Origin: Methylobacterium brachythecii
GTDB lineage: Bacteria > Pseudomonadota > Alphaproteobacteria > Rhizobiales > Beijerinckiaceae
Direction of reading: 5' to 3'
Length of the DNA stretch: 64,000 bases
Assembly (NCBI RefSeq): GCF_014196345.1
Contig: NZ_JACIDN010000004.1
Location: 62,001 to 126,000 of the forward strand
Of this stretch, positions 54,228-63,392 are shown in pieces (position 1 is the stretch's first letter; every line of letters starts with the position of its first letter). The notes beneath the pieces are model-generated. The model did no database searches. It was not told the origin of the DNA and worked only from the letters and a program-made list of their open reading frames with translations. A program made the translations under genes and the position numbers.

Positions 54228-56357
54228 TCAACCTGCCCCGAGCAGCCGGATCGCCGCGTCCCGCTCGAACAGGTAGAGCAGCACCCGCAGCGCCTCGCCA
54301 CGCTCACTCCGCAGGGCCGGATCGCGCTCGACGATCAACCGGGCGTCGTCGCGGGCCGCTTCCAGGAGATCGCCGTCGCTCTCGATCCGGGCGAGGCGGA
54401 AAGCGGCCAGCCCCGATTGACGGGTGCCGAGCACCTCGCCTTCGCCGCGCAGCCGCAGATCCTCCTCGGCGAGGCGGAACCCGTCTTCGGTCTCGCGCAT
54501 CATTTCGAGCCGCGCCTTGGCGGCCTGGCCGAGAGGGCCACGATAGAGCAGGAGGCAGGAGGACGCCCTCGCTCCGCGCCCGACCCGACCGCGCAGCTGG
54601 TGGAGCTGGGCGAGTCCGAAGCGCTCGGCATGCTCGATCACCATGATGGTGGCCTCCGGCACGTCGACCCCCACCTCGACCACGGTGGTGGATACCAGGA
54701 TCCTGGTATCCCCGGACGCGAAGCGCTCCATCGCCGCGTCCTTCTCGGGCCCCGGCATCTTGCCGTGGATCAGGCCGACGCTGGTGCCGAACTCCTTGGT
54801 GAGGTCGTCGAAACGCTCGGCCGCGGCGGCGAGGTCGACGAACTCGGATTCGGCCACCAGCGGACAGATCCAGTAGACGCGGTCGCCCGCCTCGAGCGCC
54901 CGATGCAGGCCGGCGACGACCTCGTCGATGCGCTCGATCGGAACCGTCAGGGTCTTGATCGGCTGACGGCCGGCCGGCTTCTCGTCGAGCACCGAGACGT
55001 CCATGTCGCCGAAGAAGGTCAGCGCCAGGGTGCGCGGGATCGGCGTTGCGGTCATCACAAGGATGTCCACCGCCTCGCCCTTGGCACCGAGCGCGAGGCG
55101 CTGATGCACGCCGAAGCGGTGCTGCTCGTCGACCACGGCGAGGCCCAGGTCGGAGAACACCACGCTGTCCTGGAACAGCGCGTGGGTACCGACCAGGATG
55201 TCGATCTTGCCCTCGGCGAGGTCGGACAAAGTCGCCCGGCGCTCGGCGACCCGGTCGCGTCCGGTGAGGAGGCGGATGCGGAGCGCCCCGATCAGCGGCG
55301 TCAGCCGCTCGAAATGCTGTCTGGCAAGAATCTCGGTCGGCGCCATCAGCGCGGCCTGGCGGCCGGCCTCGACGGCCGAGGCCATGGCGAGCAGCGCCAC
55401 CGCCGTCTTGCCCGAGCCGACATCGCCCTGGAGCAGGCGCAGCATGCGCCTGTCGGAGGCCATGTCGGCCCGGATTTCGGTCACGGCCCGCGCCTGGGCG
55501 CCGGTTAGCGCGAAGGGCAGGGTGGCTTCGATCCGCTCCTTCAGATGACCGTCGCCGGCGTTGGAGCGGCCGGGTTTTCGCCGGGCGCGGGCCCGCATCA
55601 GCGCGAGAGCGAGCTGCGAGGCCAGGAGCTCGTCATAGGCGAGGCGGCGGCGCGCGGGTGTCGAGGGCGCGATCTCGCCTTCGGCCACCGGGGGAGGGGC
55701 CTCTTCGGGGTGGTGCTCGGCGCGAAGAGCGTCGGCGAAGGGCGCGAAATCCTGCGCACGCAGCCAGGCCGGGTCCTGCCATTCAGGCAGCACCGGCAGC
55801 CGCTCGAGCGCGCTGTGCGCCAGCCGGCTGATCGAGCGGGAGGTCAGCCCTTCGGTGGCGCCGTAGACCGGCTCGACGGCCGGGAGGTCGGCAAGGCCGG
55901 CCTCGTCGATGATCCGGGAGGGATGCACCATCTGGCGCATGCCGTCCCACAGCTCGATCCGGCCCGAGACGAAGCGGTGGCTCCCGAGCGGCAGCATCTT
56001 TTCCACCCGCGCCCGCGGCATGCCGAAGAACACGAGGCTGATGTCGCCGGTCCCGTCCTCCACCAGCACCCGGTAGGCGCGCCGCCCACCCGTGGGTGCC
56101 CGATGCTCGACGACCGTGACGCCGAGGGTGACCGGCTCGCCGATCGGCGCCTGCGCGATCGCGCCGACGAGCGGCCGCGCGATGCCGCGCTGGGGTAGGT
56201 GGAACAGGAGGTCGACGATGCGCGCCGGCCGCTCGTCCGTGCCAAGCAGCTTCTCGATGAGCGGCGCCATCTTGGCCCCGACGCCGGGCAATCCGCGAAC
56301 GGGCGCGAACAGGGCGTCGAGGATGCTCGGGCGCAGGCGAGGTGTGTCGTCGGTCAT
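54228..56357 (-). CDS. recG: ATP-dependent DNA helicase RecG
   Basis: A 709-residue branch-migration helicase that remodels stalled forks and Holliday junctions. The ATG at 56357 gives the usual RecG length; the frame is open upstream but without family character. N-terminal wedge/OB domain (TLGVTVVEHRAP, YRVLVEDGTGDISLVFF), then helicase domains with Walker A GDVGSGKTAVALL, Walker B VVDEQHRFGV, and motif VI HQLRGRVGRG. A normal-looking housekeeping gene, divergent from sdhE, as in other Methylobacterium-type genomes. Confidence 0.97.
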   Translation of the reverse strand: MTDDTPRLRPSILDALFAPVRGLPGVGAKMAPLIEKLLGTDERPARIVDLLFHLPQRGIARPLVGAIAQAPIGEPVTLGVTVVEHRAPTGGRRAYRVLVEDGTGDISLVFFGMPRARVEKMLPLGSHRFVSGRIELWDGMRQMVHPSRIIDEAGLADLPAVEPVYGATEGLTSRSISRLAHSALERLPVLPEWQDPAWLRAQDFAPFADALRAEHHPEEAPPPVAEGEIAPSTPARRRLAYDELLASQLALALMRARARRKPGRSNAGDGHLKERIEATLPFALTGAQARAVTEIRADMASDRRMLRLLQGDVGSGKTAVALLAMASAVEAGRQAALMAPTEILARQHFERLTPLIGALRIRLLTGRDRVAERRATLSDLAEGKIDILVGTHALFQDSVVFSDLGLAVVDEQHRFGVHQRLALGAKGEAVDILVMTATPIPRTLALTFFGDMDVSVLDEKPAGRQPIKTLTVPIERIDEVVAGLHRALEAGDRVYWICPLVAESEFVDLAAAAERFDDLTKEFGTSVGLIHGKMPGPEKDAAMERFASGDTRILVSTTVVEVGVDVPEATIMVIEHAERFGLAQLHQLRGRVGRGARASSCLLLYRGPLGQAAKARLEMMRETEDGFRLAEEDLRLRGEGEVLGTRQSGLAAFRLARIESDGDLLEAARDDARLIVERDPALRSERGEALRVLLYLFERDAAIRLLGAG

Positions 56358-56743
56358 GGGGCGAAGCTGTGTAGGCCCGCGAGGATATGGCGTCATCCAC
56401 CCGCCGTCGCGCCCCTGCGACCAAGGAGAGGTGGAGAGCGGCACCGGCCGTGCCTCTTGTCGCCCTCTGGGCGAGGGGGGACCATGCGCAGAATAGTGGA
56501 GCAGGCAGCGCATGGTTCGCGGGGCTTGGACAGAGGCCGGTAACGACAGGGCCGCCCCCTCCGTCCCCTTCGCGGCCATTTCCCCTGGAGGTGGAGGAGG
56601 GGCCCGCCGCAGACCAATGCGATCGGCCCTGGATCCTCTGATCACCGGATCCGCCGATCTCAGGATCCGCTGATCCCGTGATGGCTCGGTTTCGCATGGC
56701 GGGCCGCCTCGGCTAGAACGGCCTATCCTTCACGGAGCCCCCC
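56358..56743. other. Divergent recG / sdhE spacer, about 390 bp
   Basis: No ORF with coding character. Holds a 16-bp tandem repeat (56631-56678) in the sdhE-proximal half. Confidence 0.5.
56631..56678. repeat. 16-bp tandem repeat, three units, upstream of sdhE
   Basis: Three copies of GGATCCKCYGATC start at 56631, 56647 and 56663, exactly 16 bp apart, each followed by a variable 3-bp spacer. Each unit contains both a GGATCC and a GATC palindrome. The array ends 65 bp before the sdhE ATG. Confidence 0.7.
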
Positions 56744-57040
56744 ATGTCCGGCACCACCCGCACCAGCGCCGATCTCGACCCGCGCCGCCGCCGCATGCTG
56801 TTCCGGTCCTGGCACCGCGGCATGCGTGAGATGGATCTGCTGATGGGCCGCTTCGCCGATGCCGAGATCGGGGACCTGTCGGACGAAGACCTCGACGCAT
56901 TCGAGACCCTGATCGAGTTGCCCGATCGCGACCTGCTCGGCTGGCTCACCGGCGAGGCCGCGACGCCGGCCGAGCACGACACGCCGGTCTTTCGCCGCCT
57001 CAAGGCCTTCCACCGGCACGATTCACCGATCCATTCCTGA
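56744..57040 (+). CDS. sdhE: Succinate dehydrogenase FAD assembly factor SdhE
   Basis: A 98-residue protein of the SdhE/Sdh5 family that promotes covalent FAD attachment to SdhA. The conserved R-G-x-x-E motif is visible (WHRGMREMDLLMGRF), followed by the four-helix bundle segment LDAFETLIELPDRDLLGWLTGE. Length is normal. Divergent from recG; this recG-sdhE arrangement is common in alphaproteobacteria. Confidence 0.96.
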   Translation: MSGTTRTSADLDPRRRRMLFRSWHRGMREMDLLMGRFADAEIGDLSDEDLDAFETLIELPDRDLLGWLTGEAATPAEHDTPVFRRLKAFHRHDSPIHS

Positions 57041-57161
57041 CGATGGATTGAATAGTGCGGGCGGACACGTCCACCCAAATCGACTAGTCCCAGACTTCGA
57101 TTGTGCCGAATCGTCGCAACGCAACCACGATGCGACTCGATTGCTGATCGAAGGAGTGGAC

Positions 57162-58169
57162 ATGATCGTGAAGTCCGTTGGGCGAGCCAGCCCCGTCGCG
57201 CTGTGTCTGGCGCTCGCCATCGTCGCGAGCCCGGGGCCGTCTCGGGCACAGACCGCGCCGACCCCGGCTGCGCCGACGACACAGGCCGCGCCGCAACCCG
57301 GCCCGATGACCGCCGAGCAGAAGGCGGCCGAGGTCAAGTCGGCCTGGAGCGACGCCCAGAAAGTCGCGACGCTCGGACCGAACGACGTGAAGCTCCTCGA
57401 TCAGGCCGACCTCAAGCTCCCCGACAACACCGCTTTCGTGCCGGCCTTGCAGGCGAAGCGCATCCTGCGCGCCTACGGCAACACGCCGGGCGCGGACGTG
57501 GTTGGCCTCGTCACCGGCACCGCCGAGAAGGACGACTGGCTGGTCGTCGTCCGCTACATCAAGGAAGGCTACATCAAGGACGACGACGCCAAGGACTGGA
57601 ACGCCGACGACCTGCTCGCCAACATCAAGGAGGGCACGGCCCAATCCAACGAAGACCGCGCCGCCCGCGGCTTCCCGAAGCTGCGCATCGTCGGCTGGAT
57701 CGAGAAGCCCACTTACGACGCGCAGACCCACCGCCTGGTCTGGTCGCTCTCTTCGAAGCAGGAAAACGAGCCCGACAGCGCCGATGGCGGCGTCAACTAC
57801 AATACCTACGCCCTCGGCCGAGACGGCTATTTCAGCCTCAACCTGCTGACTTCGCAGAGCGAGGTCGAGGCGAAGAAGCCCGTGGCGCACACGCTGCTCT
57901 CAAACCTCACCTACGTCGACGGCAAGCGCTATAGCGACGTCAACATGTCGACCGACCGCATCGCCGCGTACGGCCTCGCGGCGCTGGTCGGCGGCGTCGC
58001 CGTGAAGAAGCTCGGCCTGTTCGCGATCGCGGCGGCGTTCCTGCTGAAGTTCGCCAAGATCGGCATCATCGCCGTGATCGGCCTCGGCGCCGGTATCTCC
58101 AGGCTGTTCAAGCGCAAGCCCAAGACCGATTCGCAGGTGGCAGCTTCTTCCGCGCACGACCCGTCGTGA
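57162..58169 (+). CDS. DUF2167 exported membrane-anchored protein
   Basis: A 335-residue protein. The ATG at 57162 has AAGGAG upstream and begins a signal peptide (ALCLALAIVASPGPSRA). A Pro/Ala/Gln-rich linker is followed by the DUF2167 domain (LVVVRYIKEGYIKDDDA, LRIVGWIEKPTYDAQTHRLVWSL) and a C-terminal transmembrane helix (LFAIAAAFLLKFAKIGIIAVIGLGAG). Function unknown. Its stop overlaps the GTG start of a site-2-protease gene, so the two are translationally coupled, suggesting a regulated-proteolysis pair. Confidence 0.88.
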   Translation: MIVKSVGRASPVALCLALAIVASPGPSRAQTAPTPAAPTTQAAPQPGPMTAEQKAAEVKSAWSDAQKVATLGPNDVKLLDQADLKLPDNTAFVPALQAKRILRAYGNTPGADVVGLVTGTAEKDDWLVVVRYIKEGYIKDDDAKDWNADDLLANIKEGTAQSNEDRAARGFPKLRIVGWIEKPTYDAQTHRLVWSLSSKQENEPDSADGGVNYNTYALGRDGYFSLNLLTSQSEVEAKKPVAHTLLSNLTYVDGKRYSDVNMSTDRIAAYGLAALVGGVAVKKLGLFAIAAAFLLKFAKIGIIAVIGLGAGISRLFKRKPKTDSQVAASSAHDPS

Positions 58170-58891
58170 AGCTGCTGCTCCTGCTCCTCGGGGCGCTGAA
58201 ACTCGGCAAGGTGGCAACGACAGGCGGGACGATGCTCCTGTCCGTCGCCGCCTACGCCCTGGTCTGGGGCTGGCGCTATGCGGCGGGCTTCGTCGCGCTG
58301 CTCTTCGCCCACGAGATGGGCCATTTCGTTGCCGCCCGGCAGCGGAACCTCGATGTCGGCGCGCCCGCCTTCATCCCCTTCGTCGGCGCCTGGATCGCCC
58401 TGAAGGAGACCCCGATCGACGCCGAGACCGAGGCCTACGTGGCGGTGGCGGGCCCCTTCGTCGGCACGCTCGCGGCCTTCGCGGTCTATTTCGTCGCCCG
58501 CGCCGAGGACAGCACGCTGCTCCTGGCGATCGCCTATTCCGGCTTCTTCCTGAACCTGTTCAACCTGTTGCCGGTCTCGCCGCTGGATGGCGGCCGCATC
58601 ACGGCGATCGTCAGTCCGCGGATCTGGCTCATCGGCGCGCCGATGATGATGGCGTTGATGCTCTACCAGCCGAGCCCGGTGCTGGTCCTGGTCGCGATCG
58701 TCGCCGTCCCGCAGCTCATCGCCGCCTGGAACTACGACGCGAACGCGCCGGAGAACCGCGCCTATTACGGCGTGGCCGCCCAGACGAAAGCCGAATACGC
58801 CGCCCTCTATCTCGCCCTCGCCGCGCTCCTCGCGCTGATGACCTACAACGTCCACGAGATGCTCGGGCACGTGCATACGGCACGGGTGTGA
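58166..58891 (+). CDS. Site-2-protease-family (M50) membrane metalloprotease
   Basis: A 241-residue intramembrane zinc protease. HEMGHFVAARQ (HExxH) lies in an early membrane helix near residue 50, and the second motif LLPVSPLDGGRI (NxxPxxPLDGG type) near residue 140. Six hydrophobic segments. GTG start overlapping the DUF2167 stop. No PDZ domain is present, unlike RseP. It could release a membrane-bound regulator or act on its DUF2167 partner; this is inference. Confidence 0.9.
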   Translation: MKLLLLLLGALKLGKVATTGGTMLLSVAAYALVWGWRYAAGFVALLFAHEMGHFVAARQRNLDVGAPAFIPFVGAWIALKETPIDAETEAYVAVAGPFVGTLAAFAVYFVARAEDSTLLLAIAYSGFFLNLFNLLPVSPLDGGRITAIVSPRIWLIGAPMMMALMLYQPSPVLVLVAIVAVPQLIAAWNYDANAPENRAYYGVAAQTKAEYAALYLALAALLALMTYNVHEMLGHVHTARV

Positions 58892-58915
58892 CGGGGTACG
58901 CACGGACTCCCCTCC

Positions 58916-58970
58916 CACCCCCTCATCCTGAGGTGCTGGCGCGCAGCGTCAGCCTCGAAGGAGGGGTCCG
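58916..58970. repeat. Probable dispersed palindromic repeat before mfd
   Basis: The spacer holds the phrase CACCCCCTCATCCTGAGGTG then GCGCGCAGCGTCAGCCTCGAAGGAGGGG. Wording like CTCATCCTGAGG...CTCGAAGGA recurs as an intergenic repeat in rhizobial and Methylobacterium genomes (recalled, not searched). Only one copy was noticed in this window. Confidence 0.4.
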
Positions 58971-59114
58971 GTGGTCTGCCCTCGCTTCGAGAGTCGCCGT
59001 CGGCTGTTCGGGCTTGCCCGAGGCCCCTGCCGGAAGGCATGCGACGCAGGCGACACCGGCAAGGCGCATCGCCCCCTGACCAAAAACCCCGTTTCGAGCT
59101 ACATCCCGCCCGAC

Positions 59115-62100
59115 ATGGCCAAACCTGCCCCCGCACCCGCCCCCAAACAGCAGGTCGCGCGCTTCGCGCTGCCGAAATCCGCGCCGCTGACGAAAGCGAT
59201 CGACGCGCTGAAGCGCGGCGACAGCCCGACGCTGTCGAGCGTGCCGGACGGGTTCGACACCATCGTCGTCGCCGACCTCGCCCGCGCCCTGGCGCAGGGC
59301 TTCGAAGGGCCGGCGGTGCTCGTCCATGTCGCGCGCGATTCCGGACGCTCGAACGCCTTCCAGACCGCGCTGAAATTCGTCGCCCCCGAGATCGAGGTGA
59401 TGAATTTCCCGAGCTGGGATTGCCAACCCTACGACCGGGTCTCGCCGAATTCCGGCATCGCGGCCCAGCGCATGACGGCGCTCTCCCGGCTGACCCGCTC
59501 GCGCTCCTCGGAGGAGAAGCCGCGCATTCTCTGCACCACGGTGAACGCCCTGGTGCAGCGCGTGCCGCCGAAGAGCCGGATCGCGGTGGAGACGTTTTCC
59601 GCCTCCGCCGGCAGCGTCATGCCCATGGAAAAGGTCACGGAATGGGTCGAGGCCAACGGCTTCCTGCGCACGGGGACGGTGCGTGACACGGGTGAATACG
59701 CCGTGCGCGGCGGCATCCTCGACCTGTCGCCGCCCGGCCTGCCGAACCCGATCCGCCTCGATTTCTTCGGCGACACGCTGGAGAGCATCCGCGCCTTCGA
59801 TCCGGAAACGCAGCGCACCGTCGGCACGCTCCGCTCTCTCGACCTCGTGCCGATGAGCGAGGTGCAGCTCGTCACCGAGACGATCCGGCGTTTCCGCCAG
59901 GGCTATATCGCCAGCTTCGGCGCGGCACCGCGAGACGACCGGCTCTACGAGACCGTGAGCGAGGGCCGCCGCTATGCCGGCCTCGAACACTGGATGCCAC
60001 TGTTCTACGAGCAGCTCGACACGCTGTTCGACTATGTCGGCGGCGTGCCGCTGGTCTTCGACGCGCAGGCCGAGGATGCCGCTGCCGAGCGGCTCTCGCT
60101 GATCCAGGACTATTTCCAGGCCCGCGACGAGGCGCAGAAGACGCCGCAGCCGGGCGTCGCCCCCTACAAGCCGCTGCCGCCGCGCGCGCTCTACCTGACC
60201 CCGAACGAGCTCAAGGAGCGCATCGCCACCGGCGCCGTCGCCCGGCTGACCCCGTTTGCCGTTCCCGAGAGCGAGGCGCGCGCGGCCATCGATTGCGGCG
60301 CCCATGCCGGCCGCTGTTTCGCGCCCGAGCGCGCCGACGAAGCCGCCAGCGTGTTCGATGCGGCGGTGGCACACATCAAGGACCTGCAGGGATCCGGTCA
60401 TCACGTGATCCTCGGATCCTGGTCCGACGGCTCGCGCGACCGGCTCTGCGGCGTGCTGGCCGATCACGGCCTCAAGAAGCCGATCACCATCAACACCTTG
60501 ACCGCGGTGAACGCACTGAAGCGCGGCACCGACGTCGCGGTCGCGGTCTGGGGTCTCGAATCCGGCTTCACCATCGACCGGCTCGCCGTCGTCTCCGAAG
60601 GCGACATTTTGGGCGATCGGCTCGTGCGCCAGAAGCGCAAGTCCAAGCGTCCGCAGGACGTGATCCTGGAGGTTCAGGCGCTGCAGCCGGGCGATCTCGT
60701 CGTCCATGCCGACCACGGCATCGGTCGCTTCGTCACCCTCAAGACCGTGCATGCCGCCGGCACGCCGCACGATTGCCTGGAGATCCAATACGCCACCGGC
60801 CTGCTGCTGCTGCCGGTGGAGAACATCGAGCTGCTGACCCGCTACGGCTCCGAGGATTCGGAGGTCGCCCTCGACCGCCTCGGCGGCAGCGGATGGCAGG
60901 CCCGCAAGGCCCGGATGAAGAAGCGCATCCTCGAAATGGCCGGCGCGCTCATCAAGGTCGCGGCCCAGCGCTTCGTGAAACAAGCCCCGCGCCTGCACCC
61001 GCCGGAGGGGCTCTACGGCGAGTTCGCCTCGCGCTTCCAATTCGAGGAGACCGAGGACCAGCAGAACGCCATCGACGCGGTGCTCGACGACCTCAATGCC
61101 GGCCGGCCGATGGACCGTCTCGTCTGCGGCGATGTCGGCTTCGGCAAGACCGAGGTGGCGCTCCGCGCCGCCTTCGCCGGCGCAATCTCTGGCAAACAGG
61201 TCGCGGTGATCGTGCCGACGACGCTGCTCGCCCGCCAGCACTACCGGAATTTCGCCGAGCGCTTCAAAGGGCTGCCGGTTCAGGTGGCTCAGCTCTCGCG
61301 CTTCGTCTCGGCCGGCGAGATGAAGCAGGTCAGGGCAGGGCTCGCCGACGGCACCGTCGATATCGTCGTCGGCACCCACGCGCTGCTCGCCAAGAACATT
61401 GCGTTCAAGAATCTCGGCCTGATCATCGTCGACGAGGAGCAGCACTTTGGCGTCTCCCACAAGGAGCGGCTGAAGACGCTGCAGGCCGACGTCCACGTGC
61501 TGACGCTCTCGGCGACGCCGATCCCGCGCACGCTGCAGCTCGCCATGACCGGCGTGCGCGAGCTTTCGATCATCGCCACGCCTCCGGTGGACCGCCTCGC
61601 GGTGCGCACCTTCGTGACGCCCTTCGACCCGCTGCTGATCCGCGAGGCGCTGCTGCGCGAGCGCTACCGGGGCGGGCAGTCCTTCTACGTCGTCCCGCGC
61701 ATCGAGGACCTCGCCGAGGTCAAGCGCTTCCTCGATCAGGAGATGCCCGAGACCACCGTCGCGGTGGCCCACGGCCAGATGGCAGCCGGGCAGTTGGAGG
61801 ACGTCATGACGGCCTTCTATGAGGGCAAGTACGACGTGCTGCTCTCGACCACCATCGTCGAATCGGGCCTCGACATCCCCACCGCCAACACGCTGATCGT
61901 GCACCGGGCCGACATGTTCGGCCTCGCCCAGCTCTACCAGCTGCGCGGCCGCGTCGGCCGTTCGAAGGCCCGCGCCTACGCGCTGTTCACGACGCCGGCC
62001 AACCGCCAACTCACCACCCAGGCCGAGCAGCGCCTCAAGGTGCTCCAGACCCTCGACACGCTGGGCGCCGGCTTCCAGCTCGCGAGCCACGACCTCGACA

Positions 62101-62702
62101 TCCGCGGCGCCGGCAATCTTTTGGGAGATGAGCAGTCCGGCCACATCAAGGAGGTCGGTTACGAGCTGTACCAGCAGATGCTGGAGGACGCCGTCACCGC
62201 CCTGAAGGCCGGCATCGAGGAGCCGGAGGAAGAAGCCTGGTCGCCGACCATCGCGCTCGGCGCGCCGGTCACCATCCCGGAGGACTACGTCGAGGACCTC
62301 ACCGTGCGCCTCGGCCTCTACCGCCGCCTCTCGACGCTCGAGAGCGACGCCGAGCTCGAGAGCTTCGGTGCCGAGCTGATCGACCGATTCGGCAAGCTGC
62401 CGCCGGAGGTGGAGCAGCTCCTCAAGATCGTGACCATCAAGCTGCTCTGCCACGAGACCAACATCGAGAAGGTCGAGGCCGGGCCGAAGGGCATCGTGGT
62501 TCAGTTCCGCGACAAGAAGTTCGCCAACCCGCCTGGGCTGATCACCTACGTCACCGAGCAAGCCTCCTTCGCGAAGGTCCGGCCGGACATGAGCATCGTC
62601 TTCATCCGCGAGCTGAACAGCATCCCGGCGCGGCTGAAGGAGACCACGGGCATCCTGCGCAGCCTCGCGAAGATCGCGGGGCAGGGGAAGAAGGCCGCCT
62701 GA
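59115..62702 (+). CDS. mfd: Transcription-repair coupling factor Mfd
   Basis: A 1195-residue DNA translocase that removes stalled RNA polymerase and recruits UvrA. The ATG at 59115 is chosen although no strong ribosome-binding site precedes it; upstream in-frame sequence is low-complexity. N-terminal UvrB-homology region about 1-330, RNA-polymerase interaction domain about 510-600 (GDLVVHADHGIGRF), helicase domains about 650-1010 with Walker A GDVGFGKTEVALRA, Walker B IIVDEEQHFGV and QLRGRVGRSKARAYA, and the C-terminal TRCF domain. A regular housekeeping gene. Confidence 0.97.
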   Translation: MAKPAPAPAPKQQVARFALPKSAPLTKAIDALKRGDSPTLSSVPDGFDTIVVADLARALAQGFEGPAVLVHVARDSGRSNAFQTALKFVAPEIEVMNFPSWDCQPYDRVSPNSGIAAQRMTALSRLTRSRSSEEKPRILCTTVNALVQRVPPKSRIAVETFSASAGSVMPMEKVTEWVEANGFLRTGTVRDTGEYAVRGGILDLSPPGLPNPIRLDFFGDTLESIRAFDPETQRTVGTLRSLDLVPMSEVQLVTETIRRFRQGYIASFGAAPRDDRLYETVSEGRRYAGLEHWMPLFYEQLDTLFDYVGGVPLVFDAQAEDAAAERLSLIQDYFQARDEAQKTPQPGVAPYKPLPPRALYLTPNELKERIATGAVARLTPFAVPESEARAAIDCGAHAGRCFAPERADEAASVFDAAVAHIKDLQGSGHHVILGSWSDGSRDRLCGVLADHGLKKPITINTLTAVNALKRGTDVAVAVWGLESGFTIDRLAVVSEGDILGDRLVRQKRKSKRPQDVILEVQALQPGDLVVHADHGIGRFVTLKTVHAAGTPHDCLEIQYATGLLLLPVENIELLTRYGSEDSEVALDRLGGSGWQARKARMKKRILEMAGALIKVAAQRFVKQAPRLHPPEGLYGEFASRFQFEETEDQQNAIDAVLDDLNAGRPMDRLVCGDVGFGKTEVALRAAFAGAISGKQVAVIVPTTLLARQHYRNFAERFKGLPVQVAQLSRFVSAGEMKQVRAGLADGTVDIVVGTHALLAKNIAFKNLGLIIVDEEQHFGVSHKERLKTLQADVHVLTLSATPIPRTLQLAMTGVRELSIIATPPVDRLAVRTFVTPFDPLLIREALLRERYRGGQSFYVVPRIEDLAEVKRFLDQEMPETTVAVAHGQMAAGQLEDVMTAFYEGKYDVLLSTTIVESGLDIPTANTLIVHRADMFGLAQLYQLRGRVGRSKARAYALFTTPANRQLTTQAEQRLKVLQTLDTLGAGFQLASHDLDIRGAGNLLGDEQSGHIKEVGYELYQQMLEDAVTALKAGIEEPEEEAWSPTIALGAPVTIPEDYVEDLTVRLGLYRRLSTLESDAELESFGAELIDRFGKLPPEVEQLLKIVTIKLLCHETNIEKVEAGPKGIVVQFRDKKFANPPGLITYVTEQASFAKVRPDMSIVFIRELNSIPARLKETTGILRSLAKIAGQGKKAA

Positions 62703-62707
62703 AACCA

Positions 62708-62732
62708 AAAAGGCGAGCCTCCCGGCTCGCCC
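62708..62732 (-). terminator. Rho-independent terminator of the receiver-like gene
   Basis: Minus strand: GGCGAGCC-GGGA-GGCTCGCC followed by five T. Perfect 8-bp GC-rich stem. It lies between the convergent mfd stop (62702) and the receiver-like stop (62760), with the T tract oriented for the minus-strand gene; it may also act on mfd. Confidence 0.85.
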
Positions 62733-62759
62733 CTGTCATCGTTTCGTTGCCGGAGGTGC

Positions 62760-63101
62760 TTAGAGGTCCGGCTCGTTGAGCACGTAGGGACCGATTCGGC
62801 TCTTGAGGTCGACCGGGGCGCCGGCCCGCATCAATCCGCCATCCATGTCGATGACGGGGATGCCACCGCGCTTCATCTGCTCACGCAGACGGTTCGCAAG
62901 GCGCTCGTAGACGGCGTCGCGACGGTTGGAACTCTGGAGAACGACAGCGGCGGGGCGTGCGATCACGGCCAGCACATCGTCGAAGGCTTCGATCGAAGCG
63001 GTGACGCTGGCATAACCGAGCCCTGCGAGGTCGGCGGCCAGGGAATGGTCGGCGAGACGGACGCCGTCGTCGACGACTAGCACTTGCTGCAGCGCACCCA
63101 T
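62760..63101 (-). CDS. Receiver-like protein lacking the phospho-acceptor
   Basis: A 113-residue protein. The N-terminus (VLVVDDGVRLADHSLAADL) looks like the first strand and helix of a response-regulator receiver domain, with its acidic pair, but the third strand (PAAVVLQSSNRR) has glutamine or serine where the phospho-acceptor aspartate belongs. The rest (KRGGIPVIDMDG) keeps the strand 4 pattern. The ribosome-binding site is weak, so the start is uncertain. Possibly a phosphorylation-independent receiver. Confidence 0.6.
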   Translation of the reverse strand: MGALQQVLVVDDGVRLADHSLAADLAGLGYASVTASIEAFDDVLAVIARPAAVVLQSSNRRDAVYERLANRLREQMKRGGIPVIDMDGGLMRAGAPVDLKSRIGPYVLNEPDL

Positions 63102-63392
63102 AAGCGTCGGTGTTATCCCAGATAGCCGACCCTGGGAAGGGCCGCAGTGCAATAACTCACATGGCCACGATTGGTTCGCCGGCCAAATCGATCCCGTGAC
63201 GATGCCGCTCTCCAGGTGAGCGCGAGATGAACTCGAACGTGGAATTCGAGCGATTCGGTCGCCGTGCCGATCGGCCGGCATCCACAATCGTCTGGCAGGC
63301 TTAAGAAATTTTCGACGTACCGGCGGCAGCGCGCGTAGCGTCGTCACGGGCGCCGACGCCCGACGCGCCGAACGTCAAGCTTGCGCGAAAGA

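Noticed and set aside
54417..55508. 363-residue plus-strand ORF opposite recG
   Set aside because: Antisense shadow of a strongly conserved gene; no recognisable features.
58923..62708. 1261-residue minus-strand ORF opposite mfd
   Set aside because: Long antisense frame caused by high GC and codon bias; no domain or motif; the plus strand clearly encodes Mfd.
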